Of a stretch of 64,000 nt of DNA, positions 34,816-42,824 are shown one piece after another. The stretch lies in NCBI RefSeq assembly GCF_030732845.1, contig NZ_JASHKA010000013.1:106579-170578 (forward strand). Reading direction: 5' to 3'. Source of the DNA: Roseibium sp. MMSF_3544 (GTDB taxonomy: Bacteria > Pseudomonadota > Alphaproteobacteria > Rhizobiales > Stappiaceae). Made by a program: the position numbers and the translations under genes. The notes beneath the pieces were generated by a model. It was not told the origin of the DNA, searched no databases, and worked only from the letters and a program-made list of their open reading frames with translations. Every line of letters starts with the position of its first letter. Position 1 is the first letter of the stretch.

Positions 34816-35306
34816 CGTGCCAATCGCTCCGGGACCGGCGCCAATTCATACTGAGACCAAAAGAAGGTATTGGCCGCGTCCTGATCAGCGCTCAGATTGG
34901 TTGCTTCTACAATCTTGCCGTCTTCGATCCGATAAACAAGCGCCCAAGTGGTATCCACATTTGGTTTGCCGTCCGCATTGGACCAGCCGCGATGAATATC
35001 GACAACGTGCGTTTCATCGGCCCCGAAATAGATTGGCTCCGCCTTGAAACCGGCAACGCCCAACTGTTCGAAAAAGGCCAGGACTTCATCACGACCATTC
35101 TTGGTTCCGGACAACGGGTGACGACCGGGAATGTGCCATTTCACGTCGGCATCCATAACTGCTGCTATGCCGTCCAGATCGCCGGCGCCATAGGCTGCAA
35201 AGAAGTCCTGAACCACCTTGATATTTTCTTCGGGGGACGCGGCCATAGCGTTCGCTCCTGTCAGGATTGAAGCGGCCATAACTGCCGCTTTAACAAAGGT
35301 CTTCAT
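34812..35306 (-). CDS. Exported SnoaL-like/NTF2-fold protein
   Basis: A 164-residue protein with a signal peptide (MKTFVKAAVMAASILTGANA, cleavage near AMA) followed by an NTF2-like fold of the SnoaL/DUF4440 ketosteroid-isomerase group: VVQDFFAAYGAGDLDGIAAV, DADVKWHIPGRHPLSG, FFEQLGVAGFK and the strand set ending KIVEATNLSADQDAA. Such proteins are isomerases, hydrolases or simple binding proteins. Export is unusual next to a cytoplasmic SDR. GAGGAG precedes the start. The gene overlaps the SDR gene by 4 nt and diverges from a LysR regulator across 240 bp. Confidence 0.85.
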   Translation of the reverse strand: MKTFVKAAVMAASILTGANAMAASPEENIKVVQDFFAAYGAGDLDGIAAVMDADVKWHIPGRHPLSGTKNGRDEVLAFFEQLGVAGFKAEPIYFGADETHVVDIHRGWSNADGKPNVDTTWALVYRIEDGKIVEATNLSADQDAANTFFWSQYELAPVPERLAR

Positions 35307-35546
35307 CGGTAAACTCCTCTCTATCGCAAGCCCGACCGCCCATGCTCGACACGATCTTCAGATCGCAAGTCGCTCTTTGGACACGGTGCGCTCGCCTCCA
35401 CGTCGCCTTCGCTCTGGATTCTTCTGTCTGAATGCGCTGTCGGGCGACACCGGCAATGTAGATAGGTGCACAAGAAAAGATAATTCGCTAACTTTTCAAT
35501 TCTTTCATGTATAAGATCGAACAATAAGGGTATCATCGGACTTGAA

Positions 35547-36440
35547 ATGCGATTACCGCTTGCAACACTTGAAATATTCACCGCTATCGCCGAGCACGGC
35601 AGCTTTCGTGCCGCAGCGAATGCGCTCGGAATCAAGCCCTCGACTGTCAGCCATCAACTGAAGAATCTCGAGGACCGCATCGGTACAGCACTTTTCATCC
35701 GGACCACACGATCCTTGAGCCTGACAGAAGCAGGCCGTGCGTTGCTGCGCGGAACGTCTCCGGCGTTCCGGCAAATCGCGGATGCTTTGGAAAGCGCACG
35801 CACCACAGGACATGCGGCAAGAGGCGTCTTGAAACTTGCCATGCCGGAACTCGCCTATCGTCTTGTCGTGGCAGAAGGCCTCCCCGGGTTCCGCGCGTCG
35901 TACCCGGATATTGAGATGGAGCTTTCGCTGACCGACGCATTTGAAGACATTCTTGGTGCCGGACTTCACGCCGGAATTCGACTAGGCGATTACATCGCGC
36001 AAGATATGATCGCGATTCGCCTGACCCCGCCGTTGCGCCTGTCAGTCTTGGGAGCACCATCCTACCTTGAGACATTCGGAACTCCCGAGCGGCCTCAGGA
36101 TCTTCTGGATCATGAATGCATAAGGTACCGCTTCCACAGTTCCGGCAAATTGGCGCCGTGGATATGCTTGGAGGACGGCGGCGAGACGGAAGTGCAGGTC
36201 AACGGCAATCTGATCGTCAACACGCTGCCTGTAGTCGTTGACTCCGCTCGCCGGGGGGAAGGTCTTATTTTTGTCCTGGAGGCATTTGCCGCGGACGAGG
36301 TTGCAGCAGGCAATCTGGTCCCTGTCCTGGAAGACTTTATGCCCGACATGCCCGGGTTCTTTCTTTATTACCCGTGCGAATACCGAAATATGGTCCCGCT
36401 GAGGCTCTTCATCGAGCATTTGCGCAAACGGCCGACCTGA
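35547..36440 (+). CDS. LysR-family transcriptional regulator
   Basis: A 297-residue LysR-type regulator. The helix-turn-helix reads LEIFTAIAEHGSFRAAANAL and GIKPSTVSHQLKNLEDRIG, followed by LFIRTTRSLSLTEAGRALL; the effector domain begins near residue 95 and contains the pattern IRLGDYIAQDMIAIRL of the GcvA/PerR-like subgroup with an LFIEHLRK end. It is divergent from the SnoaL-SDR pair, which it probably controls. A hairpin lies just after its stop, but its polarity favours the opposite strand, so how this transcript ends is unclear. Confidence 0.9.
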   Translation: MRLPLATLEIFTAIAEHGSFRAAANALGIKPSTVSHQLKNLEDRIGTALFIRTTRSLSLTEAGRALLRGTSPAFRQIADALESARTTGHAARGVLKLAMPELAYRLVVAEGLPGFRASYPDIEMELSLTDAFEDILGAGLHAGIRLGDYIAQDMIAIRLTPPLRLSVLGAPSYLETFGTPERPQDLLDHECIRYRFHSSGKLAPWICLEDGGETEVQVNGNLIVNTLPVVVDSARRGEGLIFVLEAFAADEVAAGNLVPVLEDFMPDMPGFFLYYPCEYRNMVPLRLFIEHLRKRPT

Positions 36441-36454
36441 CAAAAAAAAAGAAA

Positions 36455-36484
36455 GCGCGGCCCGATGTGAATTTCGAGCCGCGC
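36455..36484 (-). terminator. Terminator for the 12-heme cytochrome unit
   Basis: Inverted repeat GCGCGGC/GCCGCGC (36455-36461 and 36478-36484) with a partly paired interior. Read on the minus strand it is followed by a run of nine T (36442-36450). It sits 22 nt after the Rap1a-like stop. Confidence 0.85.
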
Positions 36485-36505
36485 CTTCATTCAAAGCACT
36501 GGAAC

Positions 36506-36892
36506 TTACTGCTTACAGGGAAAATCCTGCTTCATCGTCTCCATCAGGGCCTCGCCGGCCATCATGGCTTTGCGATCGGTGAAGTCGGCGTGAACCCAGC
36601 GCATGAAAGCCCAACGGACTTCGTCCGGAATGTTCTGCTCCGGAAGGCAGATGTCCTTGCCTTCGCCGACTGCGCCCGTCACTTCAAGCGCATCCACAAA
36701 TCCGATGATGTACTGCTCACACTCAATCTCTGCCGCCTGGCCCCAACGGGCATCATTGTCGGCTTCCTGACACGGAGACAGGAGTTCTTCGGCTGTGTAA
36801 TTTGAATGAATCAGCAGCACAGACCCGGGGGCTGCCGCTGCCGGTGCGGCGATCAGGGACGCCGCAATCAGGGAAATTAGGCTGAAACGCAT
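36506..36892 (-). CDS. Secreted Rap1a/Tai-like small protein next to the 12-heme cytochrome
   Basis: A 128-residue exported protein. The signal peptide is MRFSLISLIAASLIAAPAAA; the mature part shows the pattern of the Rap1a/Tai immunity fold (ECEQYIIGFVDALE, ICLPEQNIPDEVRWAFMRWV, then MAGEALMETMKQDFPC), with four cysteines suited to two disulfides. The pattern match is from memory. The frame opens 21 codons earlier, but GGAG lies 8 nt before the chosen ATG and the signal peptide begins there. It follows the cytochrome gene by 62 nt across a GC hairpin and shares its terminator, so it is probably cotranscribed. No toxin is nearby, so an immunity role is doubtful; a partner or accessory role to the cytochrome is more likely. 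Confidence 0.7.
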   Translation of the reverse strand: MRFSLISLIAASLIAAPAAAAPGSVLLIHSNYTAEELLSPCQEADNDARWGQAAEIECEQYIIGFVDALEVTGAVGEGKDICLPEQNIPDEVRWAFMRWVHADFTDRKAMMAGEALMETMKQDFPCKQ

Positions 36893-36919
36893 TGGTTTGC
36901 TCCAAGGGTAAACCAGGAT

Positions 36920-36945
36920 GTCCCCCGCGCTTGGGCGCGGGGGAC
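36920..36945 (-). promoter_or_regulatory. GC hairpin between the cytochrome and Rap1a-like genes
   Basis: A perfect 11-bp inverted repeat (36920-36930 and 36935-36945) with a 4-nt loop and no T run lies between the cytochrome stop and the next gene. It looks like a message stabiliser or partial terminator that sets the ratio of the two products. Confidence 0.65.
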
Positions 36946-36954
36946 CTTTGCGCA

Positions 36955-39300
36955 TTATTGCGCGCTTTTCTTTTCAGCAAGGGCGTGGACTGCCTGGTCC
37001 ATGACGTCCTGGTGTTCCTCGTTGCTGAGGAATGCCGGGCTGTTGACTTTGTCCCACAAGTCTTCGTCCGTCATGTTCTGGTGGCAACCCATGCACAGGC
37101 CGGTGCGCTCCATTTTTTCGCGCATGTCCTGCGGCAGAGGACCGGTCAGCGGCCAGTGTGACCCGACGGTTACCAACTGCTTGCCGTCTTCGGTCACGAT
37201 CCGGCTAAGGTCATGATCGAGGCTTGGAACAGCCTGCGACTGCATCTGGGTCTGGTTCGGGATGATTTCACCCGTTGCCGTTTCCAGATCGACCACGAAG
37301 CCCTTGTCGTACCCTTGCATGAAGCGGCCACCTGAGATGCCGTAACCCAAGGCTTTCGGGTTGTTGTGGCAGCTCTCGCAAGTGCGGGCTTCACGACCGG
37401 CGGTGTGCGGCTGAACGGCAGCATGGTCGAGACCCTTCGTTCCACCGGCATCCGGCGTCATCCAGGTTTCATTGTGCGCAACCGTATTGCCATCCTTGTC
37501 GATGACCGTCGTGATCACCTGACAACCAGGCATCAGCGGGCTGACGCGGCCTTCACCGTTGATACCAAGGGTCGGCTCTTCCCAGCGCAGGTAGGAGCGC
37601 GTCTCGGCAACTTTACCCGGGCTGGTCAGACCGTTGGTACCCATGGCGTTGTCAGCCGTCAGACCATCTTCGCCACGCGAGTTGGCGTTGTTGATCCAGT
37701 CGACGTCAGTCTTGCCTTCAGAGTAATCGACGGTGATGTGACAGCCGTAGCACTGAGGTGCCCAGTCCGCATGGCAGGCATAGCATTCCATGCTTTCCAT
37801 GTGTTTGCCGACACTCATCATGGCGACTTCCGCGTTCGGCGATTTCCAGTTGCCGTCAAGCGCCAGCTGACGCAGGACCGGGACTTCGAAATCAAGACCC
37901 GAAGCAGAGTGCAGGATGACCTTGTCACCACGGCGGATCACGTTCCCCAGCGGGTTGCCGCGCGCGCTCAGCAGATAGCCGTCTTCCGCGTCATAGACTT
38001 CAGCGAAATATTGCTCTGCAGTGACGTCGTCGGCCAGACCGCGTGCGGTATCACCGATATCGGCATCATGTTCTTCACCATAGCCGAGCGGCAGCTCCCA
38101 CGGGAATTTGGAAACCGTGCCGTGACAGTCTTCGCACTCGATTTCCACCTGAGCCAGGGTCGTCCCGGGCAGGTTGCCATCGCCATGCATGTCGATCGAG
38201 GTATGGCAATCCTGGCAGAGCATGCCGCCGGCCGGGTTGCCGTCACGCGATTCGATGGAATGGTGAAGATCGTCCTTCACATAGACATAGTTCTTGGTGT
38301 GAAGTTTCGGCTGTTTTCCGCCTTTTTCGTCGTAAGGCGAACCGTACGGGAATTCCATGATGCCCTGGTAGCTCACGCCGATACGCTTGCCGCGGTTGTG
38401 GCACGAGTTACAGGTCTCGGAAGGAATACCGGAATATTCAACCTCACCGACCGTGACCTTGGACTTGCGCGACCCCTGCATCTGGTGGGTAAGCAGTTTG
38501 CCAGGCTGGTCCTTGGCGATGGTCGGATCTCCGCCCTCGTAGAAGCCGTCGTTCGAATAAGGAACATGGCAGGACGAACAGCCGGCGCCGCGGAAGTCAC
38601 CGCGTTTTTCACGGCCCGTCACACCGACGTGGCAGCGCTGACACTGCTGGCGTGAGTAGGTGATACCGGCCATGTTCGGATGTTCGGAAATCGCATCCAC
38701 ATCGACTTCAGGCACCTGTTCCATTGAACTTGGCATCTGATCCGGATGAGCTTCGATGAAAGCGACCATATAGTCCTTGTAGGCATCGGTGCCGACAGTC
38801 GGGACATTGCCGTCTTCATCGACCAGATCGTAGTTGCCGTAGACCGAGCGATGCGTGTCGATGACACCCCAGGACCACAGATTGCCCTGCAGCTTGCCGG
38901 CTTCCGTGTTCATGAGCGATTTGGTCAAGCGCTCCGCATATCCCTCGTGGCACTGGCCGCAGGACTTGTCTGCGATCCACAAGGCGCCTGGGTCGGGATA
39001 GAACGTGTGCGGGCCGCCTGCATCAGCAAGATCAGCAGGTGTCCCCTTGTGTGCTTCCTCGGCCGTCAGGCCTTGGGGGTTACCGCCGTGACAGACAACG
39101 CAGCCCGCTGGGTCGCCCAGATCGGGCCCCATAGCTTCAATTGTCTCCATCATCACGCCGGAGGTGAATTTCTCGATCCCTTCGTGACAGGACAAACAGC
39201 CCTTCTCATCCGCAACGGCCTGATCGACCGTTTCAGGGACCTCTTGAGCATAGGCCGTTCCGCACAGCAGAATTCCTATGGCTAGCAATAGTGATCTCAC
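36955..39300 (-). CDS. Secreted dodecaheme cytochrome c of unknown function
   Basis: A 781-residue periplasmic protein. The signal peptide ends GTAYA-QE. Twelve CxxCH heme c sites are visible, starting at residues 35, 67, 114, 220, 241, 297, 362, 389, 506, 517, 641 and 736. The first eight fall in the N-terminal half, a pair at 506/517 follows a heme-free stretch of about 115 residues, and two single sites end the protein. No CxxCK or other variant site is seen, and a lone Cys at 593 is outside any motif. I cannot match the whole to a named multiheme family; octaheme reductases (tetrathionate, nitrite, hydroxylamine-type) share only local features. It faces an FNR-like gene plus ccmFHI, so expression under low oxygen and assembly by those proteins are reasonable inferences. 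Confidence 0.9.
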   Translation of the reverse strand: MRSLLLAIGILLCGTAYAQEVPETVDQAVADEKGCLSCHEGIEKFTSGVMMETIEAMGPDLGDPAGCVVCHGGNPQGLTAEEAHKGTPADLADAGGPHTFYPDPGALWIADKSCGQCHEGYAERLTKSLMNTEAGKLQGNLWSWGVIDTHRSVYGNYDLVDEDGNVPTVGTDAYKDYMVAFIEAHPDQMPSSMEQVPEVDVDAISEHPNMAGITYSRQQCQRCHVGVTGREKRGDFRGAGCSSCHVPYSNDGFYEGGDPTIAKDQPGKLLTHQMQGSRKSKVTVGEVEYSGIPSETCNSCHNRGKRIGVSYQGIMEFPYGSPYDEKGGKQPKLHTKNYVYVKDDLHHSIESRDGNPAGGMLCQDCHTSIDMHGDGNLPGTTLAQVEIECEDCHGTVSKFPWELPLGYGEEHDADIGDTARGLADDVTAEQYFAEVYDAEDGYLLSARGNPLGNVIRRGDKVILHSASGLDFEVPVLRQLALDGNWKSPNAEVAMMSVGKHMESMECYACHADWAPQCYGCHITVDYSEGKTDVDWINNANSRGEDGLTADNAMGTNGLTSPGKVAETRSYLRWEEPTLGINGEGRVSPLMPGCQVITTVIDKDGNTVAHNETWMTPDAGGTKGLDHAAVQPHTAGREARTCESCHNNPKALGYGISGGRFMQGYDKGFVVDLETATGEIIPNQTQMQSQAVPSLDHDLSRIVTEDGKQLVTVGSHWPLTGPLPQDMREKMERTGLCMGCHQNMTDEDLWDKVNSPAFLSNEEHQDVMDQAVHALAEKKSAQ

Positions 39301-39434
39301 GGACCCGACTCCTTTAAAGCATAGTCGTAGCCCTGAAACCCTAGGACGGGTCCCGGATTCGGTTCTCTGACAATTCGCAGGAAAGTTCGATTAGCCGGTC
39401 CCGAACATCACTTTTGAATATTCAGTTCTTAGAA

Positions 39435-39448
39435 ATGATCTAGGTCAT
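39435..39448. promoter_or_regulatory. Candidate FNR/CRP-type box between cytochrome and regulator genes
   Basis: ATGATCTAGGTCAT matches seven of the ten defined positions of TTGAT-N4-ATCAA. It lies in the 237-bp divergent gap, about 135 nt before the cytochrome start and 90 nt before the FNR-like gene. The match is imperfect, so I treat it as a candidate only. Confidence 0.4.
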
Positions 39449-39537
39449 GGCCCCCAGTTCTACGTCTTCTTACCCTTCGGCAAGCTGGGTGACAGGCCGG
39501 TAGGAGAGACCGCGCCTAATTCACAAATGGGGCGCGG

Positions 39538-40344
39538 ATGGACAACTACGATATTCCCCTGGGCGGCAAATTGGAGTGCAGCGAAGCCATGTGCAAAACA
39601 AGGCTTTGCCAGCTCGTCATAGGCGGCCGTCTTCAGAAGAGACACAAAGTCCTGCAACGCGGCGACCGGCTGGATCTTGCTGGCGGTGCTTGCCGGAAAG
39701 TCTGGATCATCATCTATGGAATGGCGGCCATCTGCGTGGGTCTCTCGGATGGGCGTCGCCAGATTCTCGGCCTTGAGACAAGCGGTCACATCATGTGTGG
39801 CATGAACAACAGCCGCCAGACCGGGTCCTGGATTGAAGCTCTTTCTGAAACTGTCCTGTGTGAGATCGACCTGTCTTCGCTGGAAGCACCGGTGGCTTTC
39901 AACGGGGCCCAAACCAACGGTCAAAGGTTGGTCACCGAACTCTTCACCGTCATTCACCAGCGGCTCGAAGCCTGCTCCGCACATCTCGTCACCCTAGGCC
40001 GGCTCGACAGCACCGAACGCGTGACCCTGTTTCTGGCCGATATGGCTTATCGACTCGGGCGGTCCGTTGGAGAATCGCTTTACGTCGAAGTGCCGATGAC
40101 CCGCGAAGACATTGCGGACTACCTGGGTCTCAACACCGAAACAATCAGCCGCGTCTTCTCACGGCTGAAGAAAAGCAGACTGGTTCAGTTTCCGTCCCGC
40201 AACGCCTTTGCCATTCCGGATCCGGACGCATTGGCACGCAGGTTGCCAATCGGCATTCCGGATTTTTCCTCAACAAGCCACGTCAGCAATTTTCTGACAG
40301 CTGTTAACGCACCCTCTCTCGTGCGCGATGGAGCACACTCATGA
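39538..40344 (+). CDS. Crp/Fnr-family regulator with FNR-like cysteines
   Basis: A 268-residue Crp/Fnr protein. The cyclic-nucleotide-binding-like domain fills the first half; the helix-turn-helix MTREDIADYLGLNTETISRV carries the ETISR recognition pattern of FNR, which reads TTGAT-N4-ATCAA. Three N-terminal cysteines (14, 19, 24) and one in TVLCEID (108, aligned with FNR Cys122) could hold an oxygen-labile 4Fe-4S cluster, although the C-x4-C-x4-C spacing differs from that of known FNR proteins. Its stop overlaps the ccmF start (ATGA), so regulator and heme-ligation genes are translationally coupled. Likely role: oxygen or redox control of the divergent 12-heme cytochrome and its maturation genes. 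The family call is safe; the cluster is inferred. Confidence 0.85.
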   Translation: MDNYDIPLGGKLECSEAMCKTRLCQLVIGGRLQKRHKVLQRGDRLDLAGGACRKVWIIIYGMAAICVGLSDGRRQILGLETSGHIMCGMNNSRQTGSWIEALSETVLCEIDLSSLEAPVAFNGAQTNGQRLVTELFTVIHQRLEACSAHLVTLGRLDSTERVTLFLADMAYRLGRSVGESLYVEVPMTREDIADYLGLNTETISRVFSRLKKSRLVQFPSRNAFAIPDPDALARRLPIGIPDFSSTSHVSNFLTAVNAPSLVRDGAHS

Positions 40345-42326
40345 TCATTGAATTCGGCCACTTTTGTCTGATTCTCGCCCTGGTCGTGGCTGTCCTGCAA
40401 TCCGTTGTCCCGCTGTGGGGTGTGCGAACGGACAATGCAGCTGCCATGCGCTTTGGCGACCACGCCGCCGAAATCCAGTTTCTGGCAACAGCAACCGCTT
40501 TTGGTGTCCTGACCTATGCCTACGTCGTTTCTGACTTTTCAGTCCTCAACGTTGCGCTGAACAGCCACTCCGCCAAGCCGATGCTCTATAAGGTGACCGG
40601 CGTCTGGGCAAATCATGAAGGATCCATGCTTCTCTGGGTCCTGATCCTGACGCTGTTCAGCGTGCTGATTGCGTTTTTCGGCAAGGCCATTCCGGTCAGC
40701 ATGCGCGCCGTCGTTCTGGCCGTCCAGGCCATGATTGGCGTCGGCTTCCTGGCATTCATCCTGCTCACGTCCAATCCGTTCGAACGGATCCCCGTCCCGC
40801 CGCTGGACGGCCAGGGCATGAACCCGTTGCTGCAGGATCCAGGTGTCGCATTTCACCCGCCCCTGCTCTATCTCGGCTATGTCGGTTTTTCGACGGCCTT
40901 CTCCTTTGCCATCGCTGCATTGGTGCGCGGTCAGGTCGATCCAAGTTGGGCGCGGTGGATGCGGCCGTGGATCCTGCTTGCATGGTCGGGATTGACCGCG
41001 GGTATCGCACTTGGCAGCTGGTGGGCTTACTACGAGCTCGGCTGGGGCGGTTTCTGGTTCTGGGATCCGGTTGAAAATGCTTCCTTCATGCCGTGGCTCC
41101 TGGGCACAGCTCTCCTGCATTCGGCGATTGTCGTCGAAAAGCGCGCAGCTCTTTTGAACTGGACGATACTGCTGGCGATCCTGACATTCGCCCTCAGCCT
41201 GATCGGGACGTTCCTGGTCCGCTCTGGCATTCTTTCCTCGGTCCATGCTTTTGCCAACGATCCGGAACGCGGTGTCTTCATCCTGTTCCTGCTCGTGCTG
41301 GCAATCGGCGGCGCTCTGACGCTCTTTGCGGCCAGAGCATCGGAAATCCGTGAAGGCGGCACATTCGCAACCGTTTCGCGCGAAACGGGTCTGTTGATGA
41401 ACAACGTGCTCTTGAGCGCTTGCACGGCGACTGTTTTCGTCGGCACCCTTTTCCCGCTGTTTCTCGACATAGCGTCCGGCGAAAAGATCACTGTCGGCGC
41501 GCCTTACTTCAACCGGACATTCCTGCCGATATTTGCCGGCGTTGTCGTGCTGGCCGCCATCGGTCCATTCCTCTCCTGGAAAAGGGCAAATGTCCGCCGC
41601 CTGCGCAAGGACGTGCTGATCACATGCATGATCACAGCGCTTATCGGCATCGGACTGCTTGTGCTATTCGGTCGGCCTGATTCGGTCAGTATTTTTGGTG
41701 TTGGTATTGCCATCTTCCTGGGCGTTGCCACGATTTTGGACCTTGCACGCCGCGCAGGCATCGGGACGACAAATTGGAGCAGCATCCCGCGCCGCCTCGC
41801 CGGACTGCCTCTTTCGGCCTGGGGTCTGTGCCTCGGTCATTTCGGACTTGCGGTCGCTTCGGCCGGCGTTGTTGCAGCGTCCCTTTGGACCGTCGAAGAG
41901 ATCCAGACCGTCACGCCCGGAAATCCTGTGAGCGTCGGCCCCTACGAGTACACGCTGGTCGACGTGAAAAACGGCATGGGACCGAACTACCGCACGTCCG
42001 TTGCAACGGTTTCTGTCAGCAGAGACGGCAATGAAGTCACAACGCTGCACCCAGAACGGCGCTGGTACCCGGTCGAGCAGAAACCGACGACGGAAGCCGG
42101 TATCGAAACACGATGGCACGGTGACTTCTACGCTGTCCTCGGCGATCCAGCCTCAAACGGCCAGTTCGTTACCCGTTTCTATTACAATCCGGGGGTTCCA
42201 TGGATGTGGCTGGGCGCCTTCCTGATCTCGATATCCGGCCTTGTTTCGCTCGCCGACAGACGCTTGCGCGTCGGTGTCCCAACCCCGTCGCGCGCCGCAG
42301 CGCCACTCCCTCAACCTGCAGAATAG
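40341..42326 (+). CDS. ccmF: Cytochrome c-type biogenesis protein CcmF/NrfE (heme lyase subunit)
   Basis: A 661-residue integral membrane protein with about 14 hydrophobic helices, the core of cytochrome c heme lyase, which attaches heme to CxxCH sites in the periplasm. The tryptophan-rich heme-handling loop is clear (WGGFWFWDPVENASFMPW), and the CcmF signatures KVTGVWANHEGSMLLWV and HPPLLYLGYVGFS are present. Its ATG overlaps the stop of the FNR-like gene. The order ccmF-ccmH-ccmI with no ccmE or ccmG is that of nrfEFG, a specialised lyase set, rather than the usual alphaproteobacterial ccmI-E-F-H operon. It may be a dedicated copy for the 12-heme cytochrome; whether a second general set exists cannot be seen here. 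Confidence 0.93.
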   Translation: MIIEFGHFCLILALVVAVLQSVVPLWGVRTDNAAAMRFGDHAAEIQFLATATAFGVLTYAYVVSDFSVLNVALNSHSAKPMLYKVTGVWANHEGSMLLWVLILTLFSVLIAFFGKAIPVSMRAVVLAVQAMIGVGFLAFILLTSNPFERIPVPPLDGQGMNPLLQDPGVAFHPPLLYLGYVGFSTAFSFAIAALVRGQVDPSWARWMRPWILLAWSGLTAGIALGSWWAYYELGWGGFWFWDPVENASFMPWLLGTALLHSAIVVEKRAALLNWTILLAILTFALSLIGTFLVRSGILSSVHAFANDPERGVFILFLLVLAIGGALTLFAARASEIREGGTFATVSRETGLLMNNVLLSACTATVFVGTLFPLFLDIASGEKITVGAPYFNRTFLPIFAGVVVLAAIGPFLSWKRANVRRLRKDVLITCMITALIGIGLLVLFGRPDSVSIFGVGIAIFLGVATILDLARRAGIGTTNWSSIPRRLAGLPLSAWGLCLGHFGLAVASAGVVAASLWTVEEIQTVTPGNPVSVGPYEYTLVDVKNGMGPNYRTSVATVSVSRDGNEVTTLHPERRWYPVEQKPTTEAGIETRWHGDFYAVLGDPASNGQFVTRFYYNPGVPWMWLGAFLISISGLVSLADRRLRVGVPTPSRAAAPLPQPAE

Positions 42327-42332
42327 GAGGAC

Positions 42333-42824
42333 ATGATGCGTAAATCCTTCGGTCATCTCCTCTCCGGACTGTTGCTTACGCTCGCGACGCTGATGATGCT
42401 CAGCGGCCCGGCAGCCGCAGTCGATGGCGACGAGATGTTTGCAGATCCGGCAAGGGAAGCGCGGGCCCGTGATGTTGGCCGCCAGCTCAGATGCCTTGTC
42501 TGCCAGAACCAGTCGATCTTCGATTCAAACTCCGGTCTTGCCAAGGACCTGCGCGTGCTCGTCAGGACGCGGATGGATGAGGGCGACACGGACAGCGAAA
42601 TCCTGTCCTACATCGCCGATCGCTATGGTGACTATGTACTGCTTCAACCGCGCCTTTCCGCCAAGAACGCCGTTTTGTGGGCAGCGCCAATTGTCGCGCT
42701 TCTTCTCGGACTGGCAATGATGCTGCTCTATCTGCGCTCACGCGGACCACAGCGCACGGAAATTACACTGACTGAAGACGAGCGGGAAGCCGCACGCAAA
42801 CTGCTTCAGGAAGGACGGTCATGA
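42333..42824 (+). CDS. ccmH: Cytochrome c-type biogenesis protein CcmH/NrfF
   Basis: A 163-residue membrane-anchored thioredox protein that reduces apocytochrome cysteines before heme attachment. It has a signal anchor (LLSGLLLTLATLMMLSGPAAA), the defining LRCLVCQNQSI redox motif, the three-helix bundle domain and a C-terminal transmembrane helix (AAPIVALLLGLAMMLLYL). GGAGG lies just before two consecutive ATG codons (42333 and 42336); the second has the better spacing, and the difference is one residue. The gene follows ccmF by 6 nt and overlaps ccmI by 4 nt. Confidence 0.92.
   Translation: MMRKSFGHLLSGLLLTLATLMMLSGPAAAVDGDEMFADPAREARARDVGRQLRCLVCQNQSIFDSNSGLAKDLRVLVRTRMDEGDTDSEILSYIADRYGDYVLLQPRLSAKNAVLWAAPIVALLLGLAMMLLYLRSRGPQRTEITLTEDEREAARKLLQEGRS

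Noticed and set aside
37366..38655. 429-codon plus-strand frame opposite the 12-heme cytochrome gene
   Set aside because: The opposite strand has twelve CxxCH motifs and a signal peptide. The antisense product is low-complexity Arg/Ala/Val sequence with no domain.
39414..39423. TGAATATTCA palindrome as the FNR box of the cytochrome promoter
   Set aside because: The spacing of the half-sites does not fit TTGAT-N4-ATCAA; the element at 39435 fits better.
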